NCBI GenBank assembly: GCA_026710225.1
Contig: JAPORI010000009.1
Coordinates: 1-8,153, forward strand
Direction of reading: 5' to 3'
Length of the DNA: 8,153 nucleotides
Origin: Betaproteobacteria bacterium
Lineage (GTDB): Bacteria > Pseudomonadota > Gammaproteobacteria > Tethybacterales > Tethybacteraceae
The notes below the pieces were generated by a model. The model made no database searches, was not told the origin of the DNA, and was given only the letters and a program-made list of their open reading frames with translations. The position numbers were made by a program, and so were the translations under genes. Position 1 is the stretch's first letter; each line of letters begins with the position of its first letter. Of the stretch, positions 1 to 6,618 are shown piece after piece.

Positions 1-3
1 ATC

Positions 4-1194
4 ATGTCGAAGGAAAAATTTGAGCGCACAAAGCCGCACCTGAACGTGGGAACGGTAGGCCATGTCGATCACGGCAAGACGACGCTGACTGCGGCGTTGA
101 CCAAGGTGCTGGCGGCGCAGTACGGAGGGGAGCAAAAGGGCTACGACCAGATTGACAACGCTCCGGAGGAAAAAGCGCGGGGAATAACGATCAACACCTC
201 GCATGTCGAGTACGAGACGTCGGCGCGCCACTATGCGCACGTGGACTGCCCCGGTCACGCCGACTATGTCAAGAACATGATCACCGGCGCGGCGCAGATG
301 GATGCGGCGATCCTGGTGGTGAGTGCAGCCGACGGCCCGATGCCGCAGACCAGGGAGCACATATTGCTGGCCCGTCAGGTGGGAGTGCCGCGGGTGGTGG
401 TGTATCTGAACAAGGTGGATCAGGTGGACGACGCCGAGTTGCTCGAGTTGGTGGAGGTCGAGGTGCGCGAGTTGCTGGGCAAGTACGAGTTCGACGGTGA
501 GAAGACGCCGGTAGTGAAGGGTTCGGCGCTCAAGGCGCTGGAAGGGGACGAAGGCGAGACGGGAACGCAGTCGGTGGTGAAGTTGGCCGAAGCCCTGGAC
601 AGTTACATAGAGGAGCCGGAGCGAGCGATAGACGGGGCGTTCCTGATGCCGGTGGAGGATGTGTTCTCGATATCGGGTCGGGGAACGGTGGTGACCGGTC
701 GGGTCGAGCGCGGGATAGTGAAGGTTGGCGAGGAAGTCGAGATAGTCGGCTTGAAGGAGACGACCAAGACGACGTGCACGGGAGTGGAGATGTTCCGCAA
801 GTTGCTCGATCAGGGCCAGGCGGGTGACAACGTAGGTGTGTTGCTGCGAGGCACCAAGCGCGAGGAGGTCGAGCGCGGTCAGGTGCTGAGCAAGCCGGGT
901 ACGATCACGCCGCACACAGAGTTCGAGGCGGAGATATATGTGCTGAGCAAGGAGGAGGGAGGCCGCCACACGCCGTTTTTCAGCGGCTATCGTCCGCAGT
1001 TTTATTTCCGGACGACGGATGTGACGGGCTTGGTGGAGTTGCCCAAGGAAGTGGAGATGGTCAAGCCGGGCGACAAGGTGAACATAGTAGGCAAGTTGAT
1101 AGCGCCGATAGCGATGGAGCAGGGCTTGCGCTTTGCGATCCGGGAAGGCGGCCGCACGGTCGGTGCCGGACTGGTTACCAAGATCGTCAAGTAG
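4..1194 (+). CDS. tuf: Elongation factor Tu (EF-Tu)
   Basis: Translational GTPase that carries aminoacyl-tRNA to the ribosomal A site as a GTP ternary complex in the cytoplasm. The 396-residue protein is full length for the family and collinear with E. coli EF-Tu. Visible G-domain motifs are G1 GHVDHGKT (residues 19-26), G2 RGITI (59-63), G3 DCPGH (81-85, with catalytic His85), G4 NKVD (136-139) and G5 SALK (174-177). The two beta-barrel domains follow from about residue 205 and end in [14 protein letters not shown]. The ATG at 4 matches the family N-terminus [12 protein letters not shown]; the window begins too close to show its ribosome site. It lies 42 bases before rpsJ, as in bacteria where the str and S10 blocks are contiguous. 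Codon use is odd: 11 of 18 Ile codons are ATA, unlike the genes downstream. Confidence 0.99.
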   Translation: MSKEKFERTKPHLNVGTVGHVDHGKTTLTAALTKVLAAQYGGEQKGYDQIDNAPEEKARGITINTSHVEYETSARHYAHVDCPGHADYVKNMITGAAQMDAAILVVSAADGPMPQTREHILLARQVGVPRVVVYLNKVDQVDDAELLELVEVEVRELLGKYEFDGEKTPVVKGSALKALEGDEGETGTQSVVKLAEALDSYIEEPERAIDGAFLMPVEDVFSISGRGTVVTGRVERGIVKVGEEVEIVGLKETTKTTCTGVEMFRKLLDQGQAGDNVGVLLRGTKREEVERGQVLSKPGTITPHTEFEAEIYVLSKEEGGRHTPFFSGYRPQFYFRTTDVTGLVELPKEVEMVKPGDKVNIVGKLIAPIAMEQGLRFAIREGGRTVGAGLVTKIVK

Positions 1195-1236
1195 TTTGTC
1201 GCCGATCTCTTGCTCGTTGAACGTTGATTTGCTGCC
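1195..1236 (+). other. tuf-rpsJ spacer, longest gap in the window
   Basis: This 42-base spacer is the longest non-coding stretch here. I see no GC-rich hairpin followed by a T run, no convincing -35/-10 pair and no clear Shine-Dalgarno sequence before the rpsJ GTG. It is too short for an E. coli-like S10 leader, where L4 acts as an attenuator. An in-frame TGA at 1225-1227 closes the rpsJ frame upstream. The simplest reading is that tuf and rpsJ share a transcript. Confidence 0.7.
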
Positions 1237-1818
1237 GTGAGTGAGAGTTCGGAAAGCGCGTCGGGCAGTCCGGCCGAGGCCGACGCGGCAGCGGCCGCCA
1301 AGCCGGCCAAGCCGGCTGCTGCGGCCAAAAAGCCGGCCGCCGCCAAGAAGGTTGCCGCAAAAAAGCCGGCTGCCAGCAAGAGTGCCGCCGCCGCCAAGAA
1401 AGAATCTCCGGCGGCCAAGCCGGCCAAGAAGGCTGCCGCGGCCAAAAAGCCAGCCGCCAAGAAGGAAGCGGCTCCGGCTCGATCTTCCCGCCGCTCATCG
1501 GCCAAGAAGCCGCAGCGCATTCTGCGCATCCGGTTGCGCAGTTTCGACTACAAGCAGATAGATACCGCCTCCGATGTCATCCTGCGCACCGTTCGTCAGA
1601 CCGGCAGCAACATCCGCGGCCCGATCCCGCTGCCGATCAGCCGCGAGCGCTATGATTTGCTGCGTTCGCCGCATGTGTTCAAGGACTCCCGCGAGCAAAT
1701 CGAGATACGCACCTACCACCGCCTGATAGATGTTCTTGATCCTTCCAAGAAGACCATTGAGGCAATGTCCAAGATCGAACTGCCCAACGGCGTCGACCCC
1801 AACATGAAGTTGTTCTGA
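1237..1818 (+). CDS. rpsJ: 30S ribosomal protein S10 (NusE) with a 91-residue N-terminal extension
   Basis: S10 is a 30S head protein and, as NusE, the partner of NusB in transcription antitermination. The family core occupies residues 92-193, with RIRLRSFDYKQID, RGPIPLPISRERY, SPHVFKDSREQ and EIRTYHRLIDVLDP. That is 102 residues, the normal full length. In front lie 91 extra residues: a Ser/Glu-rich start (1-20), then a Lys/Ala/Pro-rich region (21-91) with about 20 Lys, resembling histone H1-like tails. The start is GTG at 1237. An in-frame TGA lies four codons upstream, and from codon 2 to codon 95 there is no in-frame ATG, GTG, TTG or CTG, so no standard start gives a short S10. No strong Shine-Dalgarno precedes the GTG. 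The stop overlaps the rplC start by one base (TGATG). The family call is certain; the role of the extension is unknown. Confidence 0.97.
   Translation: MSESSESASGSPAEADAAAAAKPAKPAAAAKKPAAAKKVAAKKPAASKSAAAAKKESPAAKPAKKAAAAKKPAAKKEAAPARSSRRSSAKKPQRILRIRLRSFDYKQIDTASDVILRTVRQTGSNIRGPIPLPISRERYDLLRSPHVFKDSREQIEIRTYHRLIDVLDPSKKTIEAMSKIELPNGVDPNMKLF
1297..1464 (+). repeat. Imperfect in-frame duplication in the S10 extension
   Basis: Two matching blocks lie 117 bases (39 codons) apart: 1297-1350, encoding AKPAKPAAAAKKPAAAKK, and 1414-1464, encoding AKPAKKAAAAKKPAAKK. They differ by one Pro/Lys change and one missing Ala codon. The DNA between them (1351-1413) has the same Ala-Lys character but is less regular. 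Several 10-15 base stretches match exactly, for example gcggccaaaaagcc at 1321 and 1438. The pattern suggests growth by in-frame duplication or slippage. Confidence 0.8.
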
Positions 1819-2507
1819 TGGCAACGCTGCTGGGAGTAAAGGCCGGCATGACCCGGCTGTTTGCTGAAAACGGCAACTCGGATGCGGTTACCGTCATTGA
1901 CGTGTCCGGCAACCGGGTCTGCCAGATCAAGACACCCGAGCGCGACGGCTATTCGGCCGTGCAACTCGCCCAGGGTCAGGGCCGGCGCAACCGGCTCAAC
2001 CGCGCCATGATCGGCCATCTGGGCAAGCACAATGCCGGTGCCGCCCGGCGGTTGCGCGAATGCCGGGTTGACGAAAAGGATGCAGCCAGCCTGAAGCCGG
2101 GAGCCGAACTGGCGGTGGCGGCGCTGTTTGCCGCCGGCCACCATGTTGATGTCACCTCCCGCAGCAAGGGCAACGGCTTTGCCGGGGTGATCAAGCGACA
2201 CAATTTCAGTTCCGGTCGCCAGACGCACGGCAATTCGCGGGCGCATCGCAAGCCGGGGTCGACCGGTCAGAATCAGGACCCGGGCCGGGTTTTCCCCGGC
2301 AAGAAGATGCCCGGTCAGTTGGGCAGCCGCCGCACCACAGTGCAGAATCTGAAAGTGGTCAAGGTCGATGGCGAACGCGGTCTGCTGTTTGTCAACGGTG
2401 CGGTGCCGGGGCCGCGCAACGCCGATGTCATGGTTAAGCACGCGGTCAAGAAGAAGGCTCCCGAGCCGATTGCCACTGCCGACAAAAACGAGGCGGCCAG
2501 CCAGTGA
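1818..2507 (+). CDS. rplC: 50S ribosomal protein L3
   Basis: L3 is an early-assembly 23S rRNA-binding protein whose long loop reaches toward the peptidyl transferase centre. The 229-residue product starts MATLLGVKAGMTRLF, the usual L3 opening, and carries the signature SKGNGFAGVIKRHNF followed by GSTGQNQDPGRVFPGKKMPG. Gln151 in that loop corresponds to E. coli Gln150, the residue methylated by PrmB; prmB itself is not in the window. It is about 20 residues longer than E. coli L3, the extra being a polar Lys/Ala tail after HAVKKK. ATG 1818 overlaps the rpsJ stop by one base and has no strong Shine-Dalgarno, which suggests coupling to rpsJ. The end overlaps the rplD start by four bases. Confidence 0.98.
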   Translation: MATLLGVKAGMTRLFAENGNSDAVTVIDVSGNRVCQIKTPERDGYSAVQLAQGQGRRNRLNRAMIGHLGKHNAGAARRLRECRVDEKDAASLKPGAELAVAALFAAGHHVDVTSRSKGNGFAGVIKRHNFSSGRQTHGNSRAHRKPGSTGQNQDPGRVFPGKKMPGQLGSRRTTVQNLKVVKVDGERGLLFVNGAVPGPRNADVMVKHAVKKKAPEPIATADKNEAASQ

Positions 2508-3127
2508 AACTTGAACTGATTAACAAGCATTTTGCACCGGCCGGTGAGTTGGAGGTGCCGGACGCGTTTTTCGCCCGGGCCTGGAATGAGCATCTCGCCC
2601 ACCGGCTGACGGTAAGCGAGGCTGCCAACGCCCGTCAGGCAACCCGCAAGCAGTTGAACCGGGCCGGCGTCAAGCATTCGACCCGCAAGTTGCGCCGCCA
2701 GAAAGGCAGTGGCGCAGCCAGGGTGGGCATGGCCGGAACCCCGATTAGGCGCGGTGGCGGACGCGCCTTTCCCAACACTCCGAACGAGAACTTCTCGCGG
2801 CGGCTCAATCGCAAGGAATACCGGGCTGCGCTGGCTTCCCTGGTTTCGCGGCTGGTGCGGGAAAGCAGGGTGGTGGCCGCATCCGAACTGGTTGCCGATG
2901 AGCGCAAGACTGCGCCGATGGCAAAGCAGATTGACACCTTTGCCCCCGATTTGCGGGTGCTGTTTGTCGATACCGACTTCGACACCAATTTTGTCTTTTC
3001 GTTGCGCAACCTGCCCAGCGTTGCATTTGCCCGTCTGTCCAGTCTGCGGGCTGCCGATTTGCTCAAGTGCGACCGCACCGTGATTAGTCGCCGGGCGGTG
3101 GAAAGAATCAGCGAGGTGTGGGCATGA
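2504..3127 (+). CDS. rplD: 50S ribosomal protein L4
   Basis: L4 binds 23S rRNA and lines the peptide exit tunnel near its constriction; in E. coli it also represses the S10 operon. The 207-residue protein matches the family over its length (201 in E. coli). The tunnel-loop region is recognisable as ARQATRKQLNRAG and LRRQKGSGAARVG, followed by RGGGRAFP and RRLNRKEYRAALASL. The start is GTG 2504, overlapping the rplC stop in GTGA, with GAGG at 2490-2493 ten bases upstream. The end overlaps rplW in ATGA. The E. coli L4 leader target is not apparent upstream of rpsJ, so autoregulation by that route cannot be supported here. Confidence 0.97.
   Translation: MKLELINKHFAPAGELEVPDAFFARAWNEHLAHRLTVSEAANARQATRKQLNRAGVKHSTRKLRRQKGSGAARVGMAGTPIRRGGGRAFPNTPNENFSRRLNRKEYRAALASLVSRLVRESRVVAASELVADERKTAPMAKQIDTFAPDLRVLFVDTDFDTNFVFSLRNLPSVAFARLSSLRAADLLKCDRTVISRRAVERISEVWA
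3113..3116 (+). promoter_or_regulatory. Ribosome binding site of rplW
   Basis: GAGG lies seven bases before ATG 3124 but only one base before an alternative in-frame GTG at 3118. The spacing selects ATG 3124 as the rplW start. Confidence 0.6.
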
Positions 3128-3459
3128 AAAGCGTTGCAGCCACCGAAAAGTACTTTGGCGTCCTGCAAGGGCCGGTTGTCACCGAAAAGAGCAACTTTCT
3201 TGCCGAGGGCGAGTTCAAGTCGGGACGCTCGGTCATGTTCAAGGTCGCACCGTGGGCGACCAAGAAGGATGTTTGCCGGGCGGTGATCAAGATATTTGAA
3301 GTCGATGTCATTGATGTGCGCATCCTCAATCGGCGCGGCAAGAAGGGCCGGGCGGTAAGCCGCGGCAAGCACGCCTATCACTGCGGTTCGCGGCGCGCCT
3401 ATGTGCGGCTCGGCGAGGGCCAGGACATCAATTTCGTCTCCCACTTCGGAGGCAACTAG
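3124..3459 (+). CDS. rplW: 50S ribosomal protein L23
   Basis: L23 sits at the exit of the peptide tunnel and is the docking site for trigger factor and SRP. The 111-residue product (100 in E. coli) contains GPVVTEKSN, in which Glu21 aligns with E. coli Glu18, the trigger factor contact. It continues with KVAPWATKKDVCRAVIKIFEV, read here as two joined stretches, and ends AYVRLGEGQDINFV. ATG 3124 is chosen over GTG 3118 because of Shine-Dalgarno spacing and the ATGA overlap with rplD, like the other junctions here. The N-terminus is a few residues longer than in E. coli. The stop is two bases before the rplB GTG. Confidence 0.96.
   Translation: MKSVAATEKYFGVLQGPVVTEKSNFLAEGEFKSGRSVMFKVAPWATKKDVCRAVIKIFEVDVIDVRILNRRGKKGRAVSRGKHAYHCGSRRAYVRLGEGQDINFVSHFGGN
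3448..3452 (+). promoter_or_regulatory. Ribosome binding site of rplB
   Basis: GGAGG inside the end of rplW, nine bases before GTG 3462. It supports GTG as the start, which also gives the expected L2 N-terminus MAVRKF. Confidence 0.7.
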
Positions 3460-3461
3460 CC

Positions 3462-4301
3462 GTGGCGGTACGCAAGTTCAATCCGGTTACTCCGGGCAGC
3501 CGCGGCCGGGTGGTGCCGGTGCGCGAAGGTGTCTATCGCGGCTCGCCGGTCAAGAGTCTTACCGAGGCCAAGGCGCGCACCGGTGGTCGCAACAATCGCG
3601 GCCGGATGACGATGCGCCATCGCGGTGGCGGTCATCGCCGCAAGTTGCGGCTGATCGACTTTCGCCGCGGCAAGGACGGGATTGACGCGACGGTGGTGCG
3701 TATCGAGTACGACCCCAATCGCAGTGCCCAGATCGCCTTGTTGCGCTATGAAGATGGCGAGCGGCGTTACATAATCGCGCCCCGCGGCCTGGATCGCGGC
3801 GATGTTGTTCGCTCCGGCTCCGATGCACCGGTTGCAACCGGCAACTGCAAGCAGCTCAAGGAATTGCCGGTCGGCACCGAGTTGTGCTGCGTTGAACTAA
3901 AGCCGGGCAAGGGCGCCCAGTTGGCCCGGGCTGCCGGCGGGGTGGTGCAGTTCGCCGCTCTGGAAGGCGACTATGCGATGCTCAAGATGCGTTCCGGTGA
4001 GTTGCGCAAGGTGCATGCAGCCTGCCGGGCAACGATCGGGGTGGTGGGTAACAGCGAGCATTTCCTGCGCAAGCACGGCAAGGCCGGCGCGGTGCGCTGG
4101 CTGGGCCGGCGGCCGCGTGTGCGGGCGGTGGTCAAAAACCCGGTCGATCACCCGATGGGCGGCGGCGAAGGCAAGAGCAAGTCGCACCGGATTCCTTGCT
4201 CACCGACCGGAGTGCCGGCCAAGGGCTACAAGACGCGCAGCAACAAGCGCACCGACGGGATGATTGTCTCCCGCCGCTCGCGCCGGCGGCGCAAGAACTA
4301 G
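3462..4301 (+). CDS. rplB: 50S ribosomal protein L2
   Basis: L2 is a highly conserved 23S rRNA-binding protein needed for subunit association and peptidyl transferase activity. The 279-residue product (273 in E. coli) shows [42 protein letters not shown], and [13 protein letters not shown]. The C-terminal signature [12 protein letters not shown] contains His230, the equivalent of the functionally important E. coli His229. The second His of the common VDHPHGG form is Met232 here, a change I recall from other phyla. The end is very basic (RSRRRRKN). The start is GTG with a good Shine-Dalgarno; the stop is two bases before the rpsS ATG. Confidence 0.98.
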   Translation: MAVRKFNPVTPGSRGRVVPVREGVYRGSPVKSLTEAKARTGGRNNRGRMTMRHRGGGHRRKLRLIDFRRGKDGIDATVVRIEYDPNRSAQIALLRYEDGERRYIIAPRGLDRGDVVRSGSDAPVATGNCKQLKELPVGTELCCVELKPGKGAQLARAAGGVVQFAALEGDYAMLKMRSGELRKVHAACRATIGVVGNSEHFLRKHGKAGAVRWLGRRPRVRAVVKNPVDHPMGGGEGKSKSHRIPCSPTGVPAKGYKTRSNKRTDGMIVSRRSRRRRKN

Positions 4302-4303
4302 CG

Positions 4304-4603
4304 ATGGCCCGCTCGACCCGCAAGGGAGTCATGGTTGAAGCGCACCTGCTTGACAAGGTGCTCACTGCCCAGAAGAATCGCGACCGGCGCCCGATCACGA
4401 CCTGGTCGCGGCGCTCGATGATTACCCCGGACTTTGTAAACCTTACCATCAAGGTGCACAACGGGCGCACTCATGTTCCGGTGCTCATCAACGAGAACAT
4501 GGTCGGCCATCGCCTCGGCGAGTTCGCTCCAACCAGAACCTTTCGCAGTCATCCGACCGGTGACAAGTCCGGCGGCAAGAAAGCCGCCCCGGCCAAGAAG
4601 TGA
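4304..4603 (+). CDS. rpsS: 30S ribosomal protein S19
   Basis: S19 lies in the 30S head, contacts S13 and takes part in the A-site finger bridge. The 99-residue product has the core signatures [24 protein letters not shown] and [15 protein letters not shown]. The start ATG 4304 is two bases after the rplB stop and gives MARSTRKG, matching the family; an in-frame ATG at 4196 lies inside rplB and is rejected. No strong Shine-Dalgarno is seen, so coupling to rplB is likely. The usual Lys-Gly-Pro-Phe near the N-terminus is KGVM here (Val9, Met10). A short Gly/Lys/Ala tail follows the core. Confidence 0.97.
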   Translation: MARSTRKGVMVEAHLLDKVLTAQKNRDRRPITTWSRRSMITPDFVNLTIKVHNGRTHVPVLINENMVGHRLGEFAPTRTFRSHPTGDKSGGKKAAPAKK

Positions 4604-5076
4604 TGGCCGAATCCAAGTCACCGCAAGTGATGCGTGCGCTGCTGCGCAACGCACCGATCTCGCCGCGCAAGATGCGGCTGGCTTCCGGCCTGGTCGCCGG
4701 CCTCAAGGTGCAGGAAGCACTCGATCGGCTTGAATTCACTCCCCGCAAGTCGGCGCGCATCCTGCGCAAGGTGCTGGACTCGGCGATCTCCAATGCCGAG
4801 AACAACCACGGCGCCGACATCGACGAGTTGATCGTGTCGCTGATTAGAGTTGACAAGGGGCTGGTGCTAAGCCGGTTTCGCGCTCGCGCCCGCGGCCGCT
4901 ACGGGGTCATTGAAAAGCCGCGCTGTAACATCGAGGTGCGGGTGGGTACTGAAATTGATCCAGGGCGGCCGGTGCGGCCGCGCCAGAGCAAAAAATCGGC
5001 CAAATCCGCCAAGGCCAAGGCCAAGGCAGCCGCACCGGTCAAGGCAGCCGCCGAATCATCGGCCAAGGAGGAATAG
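4603..5076 (+). CDS. rplV: 50S ribosomal protein L22 with a divergent tunnel hairpin and a Lys/Ala tail
   Basis: L22 is a 23S rRNA-binding protein whose long beta hairpin lines the exit tunnel near the macrolide site. The 157-residue product is about 47 longer than E. coli L22. Core matches are APISPRKMRLASGLVAG, ARILRKVLDSAISNAENN and GADIDELIV. The hairpin, VDKGLVLSRFRARARGRYG (about 83-101), aligns without gaps to the E. coli hairpin but lacks its Gly-Pro and second Pro, and has Leu89-Ser90-Arg91 where E. coli has Met82-Lys83-Arg84. Residues 118-157 form a tail rich in Lys and Ala, probably disordered. ATG 4603 overlaps the rpsS stop by one base and is preferred to the adjacent GTG 4600. 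Confidence 0.96.
   Translation: MAESKSPQVMRALLRNAPISPRKMRLASGLVAGLKVQEALDRLEFTPRKSARILRKVLDSAISNAENNHGADIDELIVSLIRVDKGLVLSRFRARARGRYGVIEKPRCNIEVRVGTEIDPGRPVRPRQSKKSAKSAKAKAKAAAPVKAAAESSAKEE
5065..5071 (+). promoter_or_regulatory. Strong Shine-Dalgarno of rpsC
   Basis: AAGGAGG, five bases before ATG 5077. It is the longest match to the anti-Shine-Dalgarno in the window and lies in the last codons of rplV, where it encodes the Lys-Glu-Glu end of the L22 tail. Confidence 0.8.
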
Positions 5077-5967
5077 ATGGGTCAGAAAATCAATCCGATC
5101 GGCTTTCGGCTGGCGATGCGGCGCAACTGGGATTCGCAGTGGTTTGCCCGCAAGCGGGATTTTGCCGAGCAGGTGCTGCTCGACTACAAGTTGCGTGAGC
5201 ACATCGAGAGCAAGTATGCTCAGGCGATGATCGCCAAGATCGAGATTCTTCGTCAGCAGAAGATCAAGATCAATATCCACTGCGTCAAGCCCGGCATGAT
5301 CATCGGCCGCAAGGGCGGCGATATCGACACCTTGCGCGCCCATGCCCGCAAGATGTGCAATTCCGGCGAGGTCGAGGTGGACATCCGCGAGATTCGCCAG
5401 CCGGAATCGAATGCGACTCTGGTCGCCCTAAACATTGCCGCCCAGCTTGAAAAGCGGGTCATGTTTCGCCGCGCCATGCGCCGCGCCCTTCTCAGTGCCG
5501 AGCGGGTCGGGGTGCAGGGGATCAAGATCATGTGCAAGGGGCGCCTCAACGGCGCCGAGATTGCCCGCTTCGAACGCTATCACCGCGGCCGGGTTCCGCT
5601 GCACACCCTGCGCGCCAAGATCGACTACGGATTTGCCCAGGCCAAGACCTCGATGGGAGTTATTGGCATCAAGGTGTGGATTTTCCATGGTGAATCGGCG
5701 GCGCGTCAAAAGCAGAACCGGGCACTGGAAGATGAGGCGTTCAGTCGCAAGGTGGAGATAGGTGCCGATGGCGAGGGCGAGGTCAAGCCCAGTGCCGAAA
5801 CCGATACATCCGAGACCGAGGAAATGATCGCCGAGGCGAGCAAGAAGGCTGCCCAGGTGCGTTCGCGCAGCGGCCGCAACATTGATGATGTCGGTGCCGA
5901 CGATCATTTTGACGAGGACGATTTCGCCGACGATCTGGACGATTTGCAGGACGATGCAGGAACCTAA
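5077..5967 (+). CDS. rpsC: 30S ribosomal protein S3 with a long acidic C-terminal tail
   Basis: S3 is a 30S head protein at the mRNA entry tunnel, with a role in unwinding mRNA. The core matches E. coli S3 residue for residue in number: [12 protein letters not shown] at the start, the KH motif IIGRKGGD (about 75-82), [11 protein letters not shown] (127-137) and VWIFHGE (200-206). Helicase residues Arg131 and Arg132 are kept; the third, Lys135, is Arg here. After residue 206 there are 90 further residues, against 27 in E. coli. The last 29 (268-296) contain 13 Asp and 1 Glu and almost no basic residues. The start has an AAGGAGG site and directly abuts the rplV stop. The tail's final 14 bases overlap rplP. 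Confidence 0.98.
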   Translation: MGQKINPIGFRLAMRRNWDSQWFARKRDFAEQVLLDYKLREHIESKYAQAMIAKIEILRQQKIKINIHCVKPGMIIGRKGGDIDTLRAHARKMCNSGEVEVDIREIRQPESNATLVALNIAAQLEKRVMFRRAMRRALLSAERVGVQGIKIMCKGRLNGAEIARFERYHRGRVPLHTLRAKIDYGFAQAKTSMGVIGIKVWIFHGESAARQKQNRALEDEAFSRKVEIGADGEGEVKPSAETDTSETEEMIAEASKKAAQVRSRSGRNIDDVGADDHFDEDDFADDLDDLQDDAGT

Positions 5968-6379
5968 GAAACGCAAATACCGCAAGGCGCACCGCGGCCG
6001 CAACCGTGGCGTGGCTGCATCCGGCACCGCAGTGAGTTTCGGCGAGTTCGGACTGCGGGCTACCGGCCGCGGCAGGCTTACCGCCCGTCAGATCGAGGCG
6101 GCGCGGCGGGTGATCACCCGTTCGCTCAAGCGGGTCGGGCGAGTCTGGATCAGGGTGTTTGCCGACAAGCCGATCTCCAAGAAGCCGCCGGAAGTTAGGA
6201 TGGGCAGCGGCAAGGGCAATGTCGAGTTCTGGGCCGCCGAAATCCGTCCCGGCAAGATGATTTACGAAGTGGAGGGAGTTTCCGAGGCGGCCGCCCGCGA
6301 GGCTTTCCGGCTCGCCGGTGCCAAGCTTCCCCTGGCTACCGCCTTTGCTCGCCGCGGTGCGGCAGGAGTTAGCCGATGA
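5954..6379 (+). CDS. rplP: 50S ribosomal protein L16
   Basis: L16 binds 23S rRNA near the A-site tRNA elbow and is a late assembly protein. The 141-residue product has [34 protein letters not shown] (joined), [16 protein letters not shown] and [12 protein letters not shown]. Arg82 in VRMGSGKGN corresponds to E. coli Arg81, the hydroxylated residue, and is encoded by AGG. The start ATG 5954 is chosen because [11 protein letters not shown] matches the family start; in-frame ATGs from 5882 would add an unrelated peptide read from the S3 acidic tail. The ribosome site is weak (AGG at 5948-5950, only three bases away). It overlaps rpsC by 14 bases, the longest overlap here, and ends in ATGA with rpmC. 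Confidence 0.97.
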   Translation: MQEPKKRKYRKAHRGRNRGVAASGTAVSFGEFGLRATGRGRLTARQIEAARRVITRSLKRVGRVWIRVFADKPISKKPPEVRMGSGKGNVEFWAAEIRPGKMIYEVEGVSEAAAREAFRLAGAKLPLATAFARRGAAGVSR

Positions 6380-6618
6380 AAGCAGTTGATTTGCGTGAAA
6401 TGGGCGATCCGGAACTGCGTGCCGAGTTGCAGGAGTTGCTGCGCTCGCTGATGGGTGCCCGGGTGCGGCAGGCAACCCAGACGCTTACCAATCACGTCAC
6501 CCTGCGCAGCCTGCGGCGGGATATTGCCCGGGTGCGCACGGTGATGGCCGAGCGCCAGCGTGCTGGCGCTGCCGCTGCCAGCGCACCGGCAGACGATAGC
6601 AAGGAATCCGGGCAATGA
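6376..6618 (+). CDS. rpmC: 50S ribosomal protein L29
   Basis: L29 is a small helical-hairpin protein at the exit tunnel rim, next to L23. The 80-residue product begins MKAVDLREM, and its second helix, [16 protein letters not shown], is the usual signature. The first helix has MGARVRQA where the family often has FNLR(F/M)Q, a moderate divergence. About 16 residues of Ala/Ser/Asp-rich tail follow the core (63 residues in E. coli). ATG 6376 overlaps the rplP stop in ATGA and has AGGAG at 6364-6368, seven bases upstream. The end overlaps rpsQ in ATGA. Confidence 0.95.
   Translation: MKAVDLREMGDPELRAELQELLRSLMGARVRQATQTLTNHVTLRSLRRDIARVRTVMAERQRAGAAAASAPADDSKESGQ

Noticed and set aside
1195..1236. 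Terminator or promoter between tuf and rpsJ
   Set aside because: No hairpin with a T run and no convincing promoter elements are visible.
1002..1529. Minus-strand frame rich in Ala, Leu and Phe that looks membrane-like
   Set aside because: Its composition is the reverse complement of the Lys/Ala repeat in the S10 extension; no independent support.
1713..2441. Minus-strand open frame of 242 codons
   Set aside because: Antisense shadow of rpsJ and rplC with no domain signature or ribosome site.
3118..3123. GTG 3118 as the rplW start
   Set aside because: Only one base from the Shine-Dalgarno; ATG 3124 has proper spacing and an ATGA overlap.
2635..3444. Long open frame on the minus strand (269 codons)
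   Set aside because: It lies opposite rplD and rplW, resembles no family I know, and is explained by GC-rich codon bias of the real genes.
4146..4157. VDHPMGG instead of VDHPHGG in L2 as a novelty
   Set aside because: The key His (230) is kept, and I recall Met at the second position from other bacterial groups.
4196..4303. Earlier in-frame ATG for rpsS
   Set aside because: It lies inside rplB and would add 36 residues with no S19 similarity.
5882..5953. Upstream in-frame ATGs for rplP that would add 24 residues
   Set aside because: The added peptide is the S3 acidic tail read in another frame, and the family N-terminus fits ATG 5954.
5783..6475. Minus-strand open frame of 230 codons
   Set aside because: Antisense to rpsC, rplP and rpmC; low-complexity His/Arg/Pro composition typical of a shadow frame.
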